Shown here: in pieces, positions 1 to 5,794 of the stretch
How the letters are laid out: every line of letters begins with the position of its first letter
Position numbering within the stretch: the first letter of the stretch is position 1
From: Rhodanobacteraceae bacterium
GTDB taxonomy: Bacteria > Pseudomonadota > Gammaproteobacteria > Xanthomonadales > Rhodanobacteraceae
Assembly (NCBI GenBank): GCA_025928735.1
Contig: JAICIW010000066.1
Span: forward strand, 1 to 8,777
DNA: 8,777 nt
Direction: 5' to 3'
Position numbers and translations under genes: made by a program
Notes under the pieces: generated by a model
The model's database searches: none
What the model saw: only the letters and a program-made list of their open reading frames with translations
Told to the model about the DNA's origin: nothing

Positions 1-408
1 CCACATCCCCACCCCGTGCACCGGCAGCGGATACAGGAACGTCCACAGGGCACCGTAGCCGTACCCGAAAATCGACACGATGATGCACAGCGCGCCGAGC
101 AGGAACAGCACGTAGTTCGTGACGAACGCCCACAGGTGCAGCCGCACGTATTTGCGCAGGAAGAACCACATGACCACTGTCGTCGCCAGCGAGATCGTCC
201 CCACCATGCCGGCGCCGTGCATGGACAGCAGCTCGTAGAACAGGCCCGGCGGCACGTCCAGCCACTTCGCCTGGGTCATTCGCATGGTCAGGCCGACCAG
301 CATCATCAGCAGGAACAGCGCCACCGCCGTGATGATGTACAAGTTGAACGCGACACGGTCGCGGCCCGCGAGTCGCTCGTCTGCCGGATACATCGTGAGC
401 GAAGCCAT
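1..408 (-). CDS. Cytochrome c oxidase subunit I, N-terminal part (truncated by window edge)
   Basis: This is the start of the catalytic subunit of a heme-copper oxygen reductase, an inner-membrane proton pump that reduces O2 to water. Only 136 residues are in the window. After a polar N-terminus (about residues 1-20) there are at least three hydrophobic segments, near 21-42, 65-85 and 100-120. His64 in LLSMHGAGMVG fits the low-spin heme ligand of helix II. The LxMHG context, and WTFLYPL near residue 126, look more like B-family (ba3-type) oxidases than mitochondrial-type aa3; this is from memory of the families. The high-spin heme and CuB ligands lie outside the window. The ATG at 408 is two bases after the subunit II stop, with a run of seven G (422-416) upstream as a probable ribosome site. 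An in-frame ATG at 414 overlaps the subunit II stop as ATGA but is too close to the G run, so 408 is preferred. Confidence 0.85.
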   Translation of the reverse strand, partial: MASLTMYPADERLAGRDRVAFNLYIITAVALFLLMMLVGLTMRMTQAKWLDVPPGLFYELLSMHGAGMVGTISLATTVVMWFFLRKYVRLHLWAFVTNYVLFLLGALCIIVSIFGYGYGALWTFLYPLPVHGVGMW

Positions 409-410
409 GG

Positions 411-956
411 TCATTCCCCCCCGGCCGCGACCACCTTGAGGGTAGTCTTCATGGGCGCGTGCCCGAGCCCGCAATACTCAAGGCACTGGACCGTGTAGGT
501 TCCCGGCTGCTGGAAGGTGTGCAGCAGCTTGTTGGTGTAACCCGGCATCGCCTGCACCTGGGTCACGATGCGCCCATCGGGCGCGTAGAGCGCGAAGCCG
601 TGGTTGACGTCGTCGCTGGTGACGCGGAACTCGACCGCGCTGCCGGCCCTGACGGTGTCCGGCTTCATCTGCCACGACCATTGGCGGCCGACCACGTCCA
701 CGACCTGCCGGGCATCGAGCGTGCCGCGCTGGGGCGGGATCGGAAAATGACGAAGCGTGGCCCAACTGCCGGCCACGAAACCGACGAACAGCACCACGAA
801 CAACCAGGCCTGCAGGATGTGTGCGGTGCGCGTGGATTTGCGGGTTGCCGCTTCATCCGCAGGCTTGCCCGCCTGGATGATGACGTGGATGAACCCCAAT
901 GCGACCAGCCCTATCCCAACCAGAGCAATGGCCCAAACGGCATTCTGCAGGATCAT
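411..956 (-). CDS. Cytochrome c oxidase subunit II, CuA-binding
   Basis: This subunit accepts electrons from cytochrome c at its binuclear CuA centre and passes them to subunit I. It has 181 residues. There are two membrane helices (about 5-29 and 46-70), followed by a periplasmic cupredoxin domain (about 80-178). The CuA ligand set is complete: His119 in DVNHGF, then Cys158, Glu160, Cys162, His166 and Met169 in CLEYCGLGHAPM. The aromatic patch RQWSWQM (91-97) is where the electron-entry tryptophan normally lies. The intact CuA site makes this a cytochrome c oxidase rather than a quinol oxidase. The protein is short for the family and has no fused cytochrome c domain, as in compact B-type enzymes. 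The start at 956 is supported by AGGAGG (970-965) eight bases upstream. It is the first gene of an operon with subunit I, and a perfect FNR-type box lies 63 to 76 bases upstream. Confidence 0.92.
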   Translation of the reverse strand: MILQNAVWAIALVGIGLVALGFIHVIIQAGKPADEAATRKSTRTAHILQAWLFVVLFVGFVAGSWATLRHFPIPPQRGTLDARQVVDVVGRQWSWQMKPDTVRAGSAVEFRVTSDDVNHGFALYAPDGRIVTQVQAMPGYTNKLLHTFQQPGTYTVQCLEYCGLGHAPMKTTLKVVAAGGE

Positions 957-1093
957 GAGGTGCCCCTCCTACTCTCCAGCAGCGACGCACCCTTTTACTC
1001 CGATCATCCGGGCCCATCTTGATCTGGATCAAATTGTAAGAAACGCAAGCACGATCAATACGCTACATGTGGTGAAGGCGGCGCTGAATCCCT
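957..1093 (-). promoter_or_regulatory. Oxidase operon promoter region
   Basis: This 137-base spacer between the trpA stop and the oxidase subunit II start is the only place for the oxidase promoter. It contains the FNR-type box described separately and a strong Shine-Dalgarno sequence (AGGAGG, 970-965). A weak minus-strand -10-like hexamer (GTAAAA, 998-993) is placed so that the box would be centred about 40 bases before the transcription start, near the class II activator position. I see no clear stem-loop with a T-run to terminate trpBA transcription, so some read-through from trpA into the oxidase genes is possible. The promoter assignment is inference; only the box and the ribosome site are clear. 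Confidence 0.55.
1019..1032 (-). promoter_or_regulatory. FNR/ANR/DNR-type binding site
   Basis: The sequence TTGATCTGGATCAA (TTGATCCAGATCAA on the minus strand) matches the FNR-family consensus TTGAT-N4-ATCAA at all ten fixed positions. FNR, ANR and DNR are CRP-fold regulators that sense oxygen or nitric oxide and bind this palindrome. The site lies upstream of the cytochrome oxidase genes and downstream of trpA, so the oxidase operon is the only plausible target on this side. Its distance from a candidate -10 suggests activation under low oxygen, as for high-affinity oxidases. The sign of regulation and the identity of the regulator are inference. Confidence 0.78.
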
Positions 1094-1909
1094 CTAAACG
1101 TCGTTTTTGGAGCCATGCAGCGCCGCCCGGATCGGGGCGAGGAACCCGCGCGCGCGGGCGCATGCGTCCTCTTCATCACCTGCATTGGCCAGCGTCGCCA
1201 CCAGCGCCGAGCCGATCACCACCGCATCGGCGAATGCAGCAACGGCTTTCGCGCTGGCCGCATCCTTGATGCCGAAGCCCACCGCGACCGGCACCGTTGC
1301 GCGATCGCGAAGATCGCCGACCCGTTGCGCGATGCCCTGCGCGGACAACTTCGCCGCGCCGGTGATGCCGGCGAACGACACGTAATAAAGATATCCTTCG
1401 GCCGCTTCGATGGCGCGCGCTAGCCGAGCATCGGATGTCGTCGGCGCCGTGAGCAGGATGCGCTGCAAGCCGGCCTCGCGCAGTGGCCGCAGGGTGGCGT
1501 CTTCCTCGATCGGGCAATCGACGACGAGCACGCCGTCCACGCCCGCGTCAACCGCCTCCCGCGCGAAGCGCTCGATGCCGTGGATCTCGATGGGATTCAG
1601 ATAGCCCATCAGGATGATTGGCGTGCCCGTGTCACGTTCACGGAATTCACGCACCCAGCGCAGGATGTCCGCGATGCCGACCTTGTTGCGCAACGCGCGC
1701 TCGTTGGCGTGCTGGATCACCGGGCCGTCGGCCATCGGGTCAGAAAACGGCACGCCGAGTTCGATCACGTCCGCGCCGCCGTCCACCAGCGCGTGCATCA
1801 GTGCGACGGTTGCTCCCGGAATCGGATCGCCGGCCGTGATGAACGGGATCAGCGCGGCGCGATTGTGTGCGCGCAAGGCATGGAAGCGCGCGTCGATACG
1901 GTTGCTCAT
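1094..1909 (-). CDS. trpA: Tryptophan synthase alpha subunit
   Basis: The alpha subunit cleaves indole-3-glycerol phosphate to indole and glyceraldehyde 3-phosphate, and channels the indole to the beta subunit in the cytoplasmic alpha2-beta2 complex. It has 271 residues, normal for a TIM-barrel TrpA. The catalytic pair is present: Glu50 in VIELGVPFSDP and Asp61 in MADGPVIQ, equivalent to E. coli Glu49 and Asp60. The mobile active-site loop is YYVSFAGITGA (175-185), and the phosphate-binding loops are GFGIK (211-215) and GSA (233-235). Phe179 replaces the arginine of the E. coli loop; such variation is common outside enterics. The ATG overlaps the trpB stop by four bases (ATGA), so translation is probably coupled to trpB. 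The next gene downstream is an oxidase subunit instead of accD. Confidence 0.97.
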   Translation of the reverse strand: MSNRIDARFHALRAHNRAALIPFITAGDPIPGATVALMHALVDGGADVIELGVPFSDPMADGPVIQHANERALRNKVGIADILRWVREFRERDTGTPIILMGYLNPIEIHGIERFAREAVDAGVDGVLVVDCPIEEDATLRPLREAGLQRILLTAPTTSDARLARAIEAAEGYLYYVSFAGITGAAKLSAQGIAQRVGDLRDRATVPVAVGFGIKDAASAKAVAAFADAVVIGSALVATLANAGDEEDACARARGFLAPIRAALHGSKNDV

Positions 1910-3111
1910 AACTCGATGTGCTCACGCTTCGCGATGGTATGCACGTCCTTGTCGCCGCGCCCGGAAATATTGCACAGGATCAGTTTGTCCTTCGGCAACC
2001 CGCGCGCAAGTTTGATCGCCTGCGCGACCGCATGGCTGGATTCCAGTGCTGCCAGGATGCCCTCGGTTTCGCACAACAGATGAAACGCGGCCAGCGCCTC
2101 GTCATCGGTCACGCCCACGTATTCAGCGCGCCCGCTGTCTTTCAGGAACGCGTGCTCGGGACCGACACCGGGGTAATCCAGTCCCGCCGATACCGAATGG
2201 GTTTCGGTGATTTGCCCATCGTCGTCGCACAACACATAGGTGCGATTGCCGTGCAACACGCCCGGCCGGCCGGCGCTGAGCGACGCGGCATGATGGCCGC
2301 TCGCGATACCTTCGCCCGCCGCTTCCGCGCCGATGATCCGCACGTCGCGATCGTTGAGGAAGGCATGGAACAGCCCGATCGCGTTGGAACCGCCACCCAC
2401 GCACGCGGTGAGCACGTCGGGCAGGCGCCCGAACTGTTCCAGCATCTGCGCGCGTGCCTCGCGCCCAACCACCGCGTTGAAATCGCGCACCATCATCGGA
2501 TACGGGTGCGGCCCCGCGACGGTGCCGATGATATAGAACGTGTCGGCGACATTGGTGACCCAGTCGCGCAGCGCTTCGTTCAGCGCATCCTTCAAGGTTT
2601 GCGAACCGGACGTTACCGGCACGACCTCTGCGCCCAGCAATTTCATCCGGTACACGTTGATCTTCTGGCGCTCGATATCGACCGCGCCCATGTACACCAC
2701 GCACTTCATCCCGAAGCGCGCACACACCGTGGCGGTGGCGACGCCGTGCTGACCGGCGCCGGTTTCGGCGATGATGCGCTGCTTGCCCATCGCGCGCGCC
2801 ACCAGCGCCTGGCCGATGGTGTTGTTGATCTTGTGCGCGCCGGTGTGGTTCAGGTCCTCGCGTTTCAACAGGATCTGCGCGCCACCGATGCGTTCGGACA
2901 AATGCTTCGCGTGATAGATGGGCGACGGCCGGCCGACGTAGTGTTTCAGGTCGTCGGCGAATTCCTGCTGGAAACTCGGGTCATTGCGGAGCCGCAAGTA
3001 CGTCGCGGTCAAGGCCTCAAGCGGGGCGATCAGTGTTTCCGCAACGAACGTGCCGCCGTACGCACCGAAACGGCCCTGCGCATCGGGAAAGGCGTGATAG
3101 TCGTCGACCAT
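1906..3111 (-). CDS. trpB: Tryptophan synthase beta subunit
   Basis: This PLP enzyme condenses indole with serine to give tryptophan, the last step of the pathway. It has 401 residues, the usual length for a TrpB1-type subunit. Lys94 in LNHTGAHKINN is the PLP Schiff-base lysine, and Glu116 in AETGAGQHG is the catalytic acid-base (E. coli Lys87 and Glu109). The PLP phosphate loop is GGGSN at 239-243. Ser383 in NISGRGDKD contacts the pyridine nitrogen. The N-terminus (GRFGAYGGTFVAETL, 13-27) is typical, which supports the start at 3111 although the ribosome site is weak (GGCAAG). It is the first gene of trpBA, divergent from a TrpI-like regulator, as in Pseudomonas, where TrpI with indoleglycerol phosphate activates trpBA. 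The separation from trpF also follows the pseudomonad and xanthomonad pattern. Confidence 0.98.
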   Translation of the reverse strand: MVDDYHAFPDAQGRFGAYGGTFVAETLIAPLEALTATYLRLRNDPSFQQEFADDLKHYVGRPSPIYHAKHLSERIGGAQILLKREDLNHTGAHKINNTIGQALVARAMGKQRIIAETGAGQHGVATATVCARFGMKCVVYMGAVDIERQKINVYRMKLLGAEVVPVTSGSQTLKDALNEALRDWVTNVADTFYIIGTVAGPHPYPMMVRDFNAVVGREARAQMLEQFGRLPDVLTACVGGGSNAIGLFHAFLNDRDVRIIGAEAAGEGIASGHHAASLSAGRPGVLHGNRTYVLCDDDGQITETHSVSAGLDYPGVGPEHAFLKDSGRAEYVGVTDDEALAAFHLLCETEGILAALESSHAVAQAIKLARGLPKDKLILCNISGRGDKDVHTIAKREHIEL

Positions 3112-3229
3112 GAGCTTGCCGCCGTTCGCATTCGCCGCGCGTCACGGCGAGGCAGCCACCGTAGCGCAACGGCGCGGACTGCAAAAGCGATAAGATGGAA
3201 GCGACCTGTCAGAAAAACTCACACATTGC
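3112..3229. promoter_or_regulatory. Divergent trpI-trpBA promoter region
   Basis: This 118-base spacer must hold the promoters of both trpB (minus) and the LysR gene (plus). On the plus strand a -10-like TAAGAT lies at 3191-3196 without a recognisable -35. On the minus strand a poor pair, TTGCAG (3184-3179) and TACGGT, has a 15-base spacer, as might be expected for an activator-dependent promoter. A T-N11-A LysR box lies at 3207-3223, close to the trpI start and about 100 bases before the trpB start. I see no attenuator-type leader peptide or terminator hairpin before trpB. Apart from its position between the genes, the assignment is inference. Confidence 0.6.
3207..3223. promoter_or_regulatory. 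Candidate LysR-type (TrpI) operator
   Basis: TGT at 3207-3209 and ACA at 3221-3223 are separated by 11 bases, giving the T-N11-A core of LysR-family operators. The half-sites TGTCAG and CTCACA form an inverted repeat with one mismatch around an AAAAA centre. The site ends six bases before the trpI start codon and about 96 bases before the trpB start. That geometry fits a regulator that represses its own gene and activates the divergent operon. The T-N11-A rule is loose, so the call is tentative. Confidence 0.4.
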
Positions 3230-4120
3230 ATGACCCGACCCTTGCCTTCGCTGAATGCGCTGCGCGCTTTCGAAGCCGCCGCCCGGAGGGAAAGCATGAC
3301 CCTCGCCGCGGCCGAATTGCACGTGACCCACGGGGCCGTGAGCCGTCATATCCGCGCATTGGAAGCCGATCTTGGCACGGCGCTTTTCACCCGCGAAGGC
3401 CGCGGGCTGGCGCTCACCCAAGCGGGCCGGCGATTGCGCGATGGCGCATCGAGCGCCTTCGCGCAGTTGCGTTCATGCTGCGAGGATCTGCGTCGAGAAA
3501 AAGATGGCGCGCCGCTGGTACTCGGTTGTTCGGGCAGCGTGCTCGCGCGCTGGGTGATTCCACGTCTGGAACGATTGGGCCGTGACCTGCCGTCACTGAA
3601 GTTGCACCTGTCCGCGGTGGAAGCGACGCCGCCACCGGCCATGCCAGGTCTGGATGCGACGCTGCTGATTGCCGAACCGCCCTATCCCCCGACCTGGCAG
3701 GTACACATGCTGGCGACCGAGCGCATTGGTCCGGTTCTGAGCCCGCGACATCCGCATTGCGTCGCGCTGCGCAATGGAAATCTTGCCGCGCTCGGCAAGG
3801 AAGTCCTGCTGCACACGTCGTCGCGCCCGCAGGCGTGGCCGACGTGGGCGCGCGCACAACGCGTCGCGATCGGCCGGCTGCACTTCGGGCAATGTTTCGA
3901 ACACCTGTATTACTTGCTGGAAGCCGCTGCGGCCGGCCTCGGCGTCGCAATCGCGCCGCAGCAGCTTGTTGCCGACGACCTGGCCGCCGGCCGATTGATT
4001 GCGCCGTGGGGATTTCGCGCCACCCACGCGAGCTGGGTATTGTGCGCGCCGCGATCCTCCGCTGATCCACGCCTTGCCGCATTGGCCGCGTGGCTGCAGC
4101 GGGAGCTTCGCAGTTCCTGA
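3230..4120 (+). CDS. trpI: LysR-family regulator, TrpI-like activator of trpBA
   Basis: This is a 296-residue LysR-type transcription factor. The N-terminal winged helix-turn-helix spans about residues 6-65, with the GcvA/TrpI-type signature PSLNALRAFEAAAR (6-19) and the recognition segment ELHVTHGAVSRHIRALE (29-45). The effector-binding domain covers about 95-290. Its C-terminal half contains FEHLYYLLEAAAAGLGVAIA (223-242) and DDLAAGRLIAPWGF (249-262), which I remember as strongly like TrpI of Pseudomonas. TrpI senses indoleglycerol phosphate and activates trpBA. Being divergent from trpB with 118 bases between them supports the same role here. The ATG at 3230 has no good Shine-Dalgarno sequence, and a LysR box lies just before it, suggesting weak, autorepressed expression. 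The gene converges on the cupin-like oxygenase gene with 10 bases between stop codons. The family is certain; the trpI assignment rests on similarity and context. Confidence 0.85.
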   Translation: MTRPLPSLNALRAFEAAARRESMTLAAAELHVTHGAVSRHIRALEADLGTALFTREGRGLALTQAGRRLRDGASSAFAQLRSCCEDLRREKDGAPLVLGCSGSVLARWVIPRLERLGRDLPSLKLHLSAVEATPPPAMPGLDATLLIAEPPYPPTWQVHMLATERIGPVLSPRHPHCVALRNGNLAALGKEVLLHTSSRPQAWPTWARAQRVAIGRLHFGQCFEHLYYLLEAAAAGLGVAIAPQQLVADDLAAGRLIAPWGFRATHASWVLCAPRSSADPRLAALAAWLQRELRSS

Positions 4121-4134
4121 GCGTGAACGCTCAG
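4117..4134. terminator. Palindrome holding both convergent stop codons (possible bidirectional terminator)
   Basis: CTGAGCG and CGCTCAG form a perfect 7-base inverted repeat around the loop TGAA. The TGA stop of trpI (4118-4120) lies in the left arm, and the TGA stop of the opposite-strand oxygenase gene (4133-4131) lies in the right arm, so both mRNAs end their coding part in the same hairpin. The loop is a stable-looking tetraloop. Neither strand has a T-run after the stem, so it is not a standard intrinsic terminator. It may slow polymerase, protect 3' ends, or be coincidental. Confidence 0.35.
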
Positions 4135-5162
4135 AGATTCTGGCGCGCGCCCTGCTTCAACTGTTCCACGACCTCGGCCGTGAACTCGCCGAGGACGCCG
4201 CGGCGCGGTTCGGGAATGTGCGCGGCGGGATCGGCATCCGCGAACACGTAATAATCCAGCAGGTTGCGCCATGCAGCGCGCTGGTCGGCGGGCAGCGCGC
4301 GGAACGCGAGCAGGCAGTGATACAGCGCGGCACGCGCGTGGCCGCTGACGTAACCCGGAACGTCCAGCGGGTTCCACCAGTAATTCACCAGCGCATTCAG
4401 CTGCTCCAGCGATTCGACGTGGTGCCACCACAACGGCGGAATATAGATCGCGTCGCCTTCATTCAAATCGGCCGCCCGCGCAGTGGCGAGCGCGTGTTTC
4501 AGGCGCGGATAGCGCGGATCATCCGGGCGATCGAGGCGCGCCAGGCTGATCGCCGCACCGGTCGGCGCGCAATCGAGCGGCCCGACGTACAGGTTCGGCA
4601 ATTGCTCGGGCGGAAACAGCGTGAAGCGGCGCGTGCCGCACACCACGCACGCGATATTCTGCTGCGAATCGAAATGCGTCGGCGTGACGGCGCGGTTGCC
4701 CAACCACAGCCGTGGTTCGATGCCCGGATCGAGGAACGGCAACTTGTGGTCGCCCAACAACCCCGGCAAGCATTCGTGCAGCGGCACGCTCTGGATCACC
4801 AGCCCCGGCGCGTGCTCGCGCTGGCTGTACTTTGCGAGGCGCTGCAGCCCGAGCGTCAGTGGCACTTTGAAATGCTGGTAGTTGAAACCGGAAAAATCCG
4901 GCGTGTAGCCGATCAGGCCCTCGGCTTCCGGCGCGATCAGCAACGTCGTAACGTCGGCGCCGCTGTCGAGTTCCGCCATGCGTTGCGCGAAGGCGGTGTC
5001 CGACTGCAAGGCCAACTTCACGATCGGCCAGTCACGCACCAGCCCGCGGATCACCAGCGGTTTGCCGCGCGCGACTGCGGCGGCCAGATCGAAACCGCGC
5101 GGGTCGCCGGCGTATTCATCGAGCGGCTCGGCATTGGGCACCATTACGGTTGCGGCCTTCAT
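4131..5162 (-). CDS. Cupin/JmjC-type Fe(II) 2-oxoglutarate oxygenase, FIH-like
   Basis: This 343-residue protein of the cupin_8/JmjC fold is probably an iron- and 2-oxoglutarate-dependent hydroxylase. The iron-binding HxD is His163-Phe-Asp165 in VTPTHFDSQQN, and the distal histidine is His247 or His248 in YIPPLWWHHVESL (240-252). That last motif closely resembles the asparaginyl hydroxylase FIH. The stretch GTRRFTLFPPEQL (176-188) and NALVNYWW (256-263) are typical core strands of this group. The N-terminus (KPLVIRGLVRDWP, 34-46) is the usual opening of the fold, and residues 275-343 form a helical tail that may mediate dimer contacts. The ATG overlaps the trpF stop as ATGA, so it should be co-translated with trpF; an in-frame ATG at codon 7 is less likely. 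Substrate is unknown: a protein side chain is the usual target, and a tryptophan-pathway small molecule is possible but unsupported. Confidence 0.85.
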   Translation of the reverse strand: MKAATVMVPNAEPLDEYAGDPRGFDLAAAVARGKPLVIRGLVRDWPIVKLALQSDTAFAQRMAELDSGADVTTLLIAPEAEGLIGYTPDFSGFNYQHFKVPLTLGLQRLAKYSQREHAPGLVIQSVPLHECLPGLLGDHKLPFLDPGIEPRLWLGNRAVTPTHFDSQQNIACVVCGTRRFTLFPPEQLPNLYVGPLDCAPTGAAISLARLDRPDDPRYPRLKHALATARAADLNEGDAIYIPPLWWHHVESLEQLNALVNYWWNPLDVPGYVSGHARAALYHCLLAFRALPADQRAAWRNLLDYYVFADADPAAHIPEPRRGVLGEFTAEVVEQLKQGARQNL

Positions 5163-5794
5163 GCGATCTCCGCATCGGCGGCGCGCACCGCCGCGAAGAA
5201 TGCGCGCAGCTTTCCGGCGTCCTTGATGCCGGGCGACGATTCCACGCCACTGGCCAAGTCGACCGCCCATGGCCGGACCGTGCGGATTGCATCGCCCACG
5301 TTCGACGGATTCAAGCCGCCGGCCAACAGGATCGGGCGATCCAGATCCCGTGGAATGCGCGACCAGTCGAACGTCTTGCCGCGCCCGCCCTGCTGGCCCG
5401 GTGGATGGCCGTCCAGCACGAATCCGACGGCGCGCGGGTGCCCCGAGGCAATCGTGCGAACGTCTACATCGCCGTCCATTCCGACGGCCTTGATGTATCG
5501 GACGCCGAAGCCTTCGCAGAACGTTGCATCTTCGCTGCCGTGGAACTGCACGCGATCCGGCTGTACCGCGTCGATGATCGCGCGCACGCGTTCCGCCGAT
5601 AGATCGTGCGCCAGCACCACCGTGTCGACGAATGCCGGCAGCGCATCGCTGATCGCGCGCGCCTGTTCGAGGGACACGCAACGCGGACTGCTCGGTGTCA
5701 TCACGATGCCGACCGCGTCCGCGCCCAGTTCGCTCGCGAGCAATGCGTCTTCGAGGCGGGCGACACCGCAGATTTTCACGCGGGTACGGTTCAT
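5159..5794 (-). CDS. trpF: Phosphoribosylanthranilate isomerase
   Basis: TrpF catalyses the Amadori rearrangement of N-(5-phosphoribosyl)anthranilate to CdRP, the third committed step of tryptophan synthesis, in the cytoplasm. It has 211 residues, normal for a monofunctional TIM-barrel PRAI. Cys9 in RVKICGV is the general base and Asp128 in FVLDGHPPG is the general acid. Other family marks are GADAVGIVM (24-32), VQFHGSE (82-88), FDWSR (142-146), LLAGGLNPSNV (156-166) and the phosphate site DLASGVESSPGIKD (179-192). The usual GGTG before FDW reads GGRG (136-139), a conservative-looking variant. Both ends overlap neighbours by four bases (ATGA): the start with the truA stop and the stop with the oxygenase start. 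Linkage to truA rather than to the other trp genes is the pseudomonad/xanthomonad arrangement. The start at 5794 matches the canonical short N-terminus. Confidence 0.97.
   Translation of the reverse strand: MNRTRVKICGVARLEDALLASELGADAVGIVMTPSSPRCVSLEQARAISDALPAFVDTVVLAHDLSAERVRAIIDAVQPDRVQFHGSEDATFCEGFGVRYIKAVGMDGDVDVRTIASGHPRAVGFVLDGHPPGQQGGRGKTFDWSRIPRDLDRPILLAGGLNPSNVGDAIRTVRPWAVDLASGVESSPGIKDAGKLRAFFAAVRAADAEIA

Noticed and set aside
411..422. Seven-G run at the subunit II/I junction as a programmed -1 frameshift giving a fused oxidase
   Set aside because: A -1 slip would indeed read without a stop into subunit I. But the CuA domain ends in the periplasm, while subunit I begins in the cytoplasm, so a fusion would have impossible topology. 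The G run is better explained as a ribosome-binding site.
1145..1158. Palindrome CCCGCGCGCGCGGG near the 3' end of trpA as a terminator
   Set aside because: It lies within trpA codons with no T-run, and simple GC alternation produces such palindromes by chance in GC-rich DNA.
1918..3585. Open frame of 555 codons on the plus strand opposite trpB
   Set aside because: It is antisense to a certain trpB and runs across the trpI start. Its composition (Arg, His, Ala, Gly rich, no recognisable motif) is typical of a shadow frame in GC-rich DNA.
5163..5681. N-terminal extension of the oxygenase frame into the trpF region
   Set aside because: The in-frame stretch upstream of 5162 is antisense-style Arg-rich sequence lying on trpF in another frame. 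The cupin fold starts naturally at the ATG that overlaps the trpF stop.
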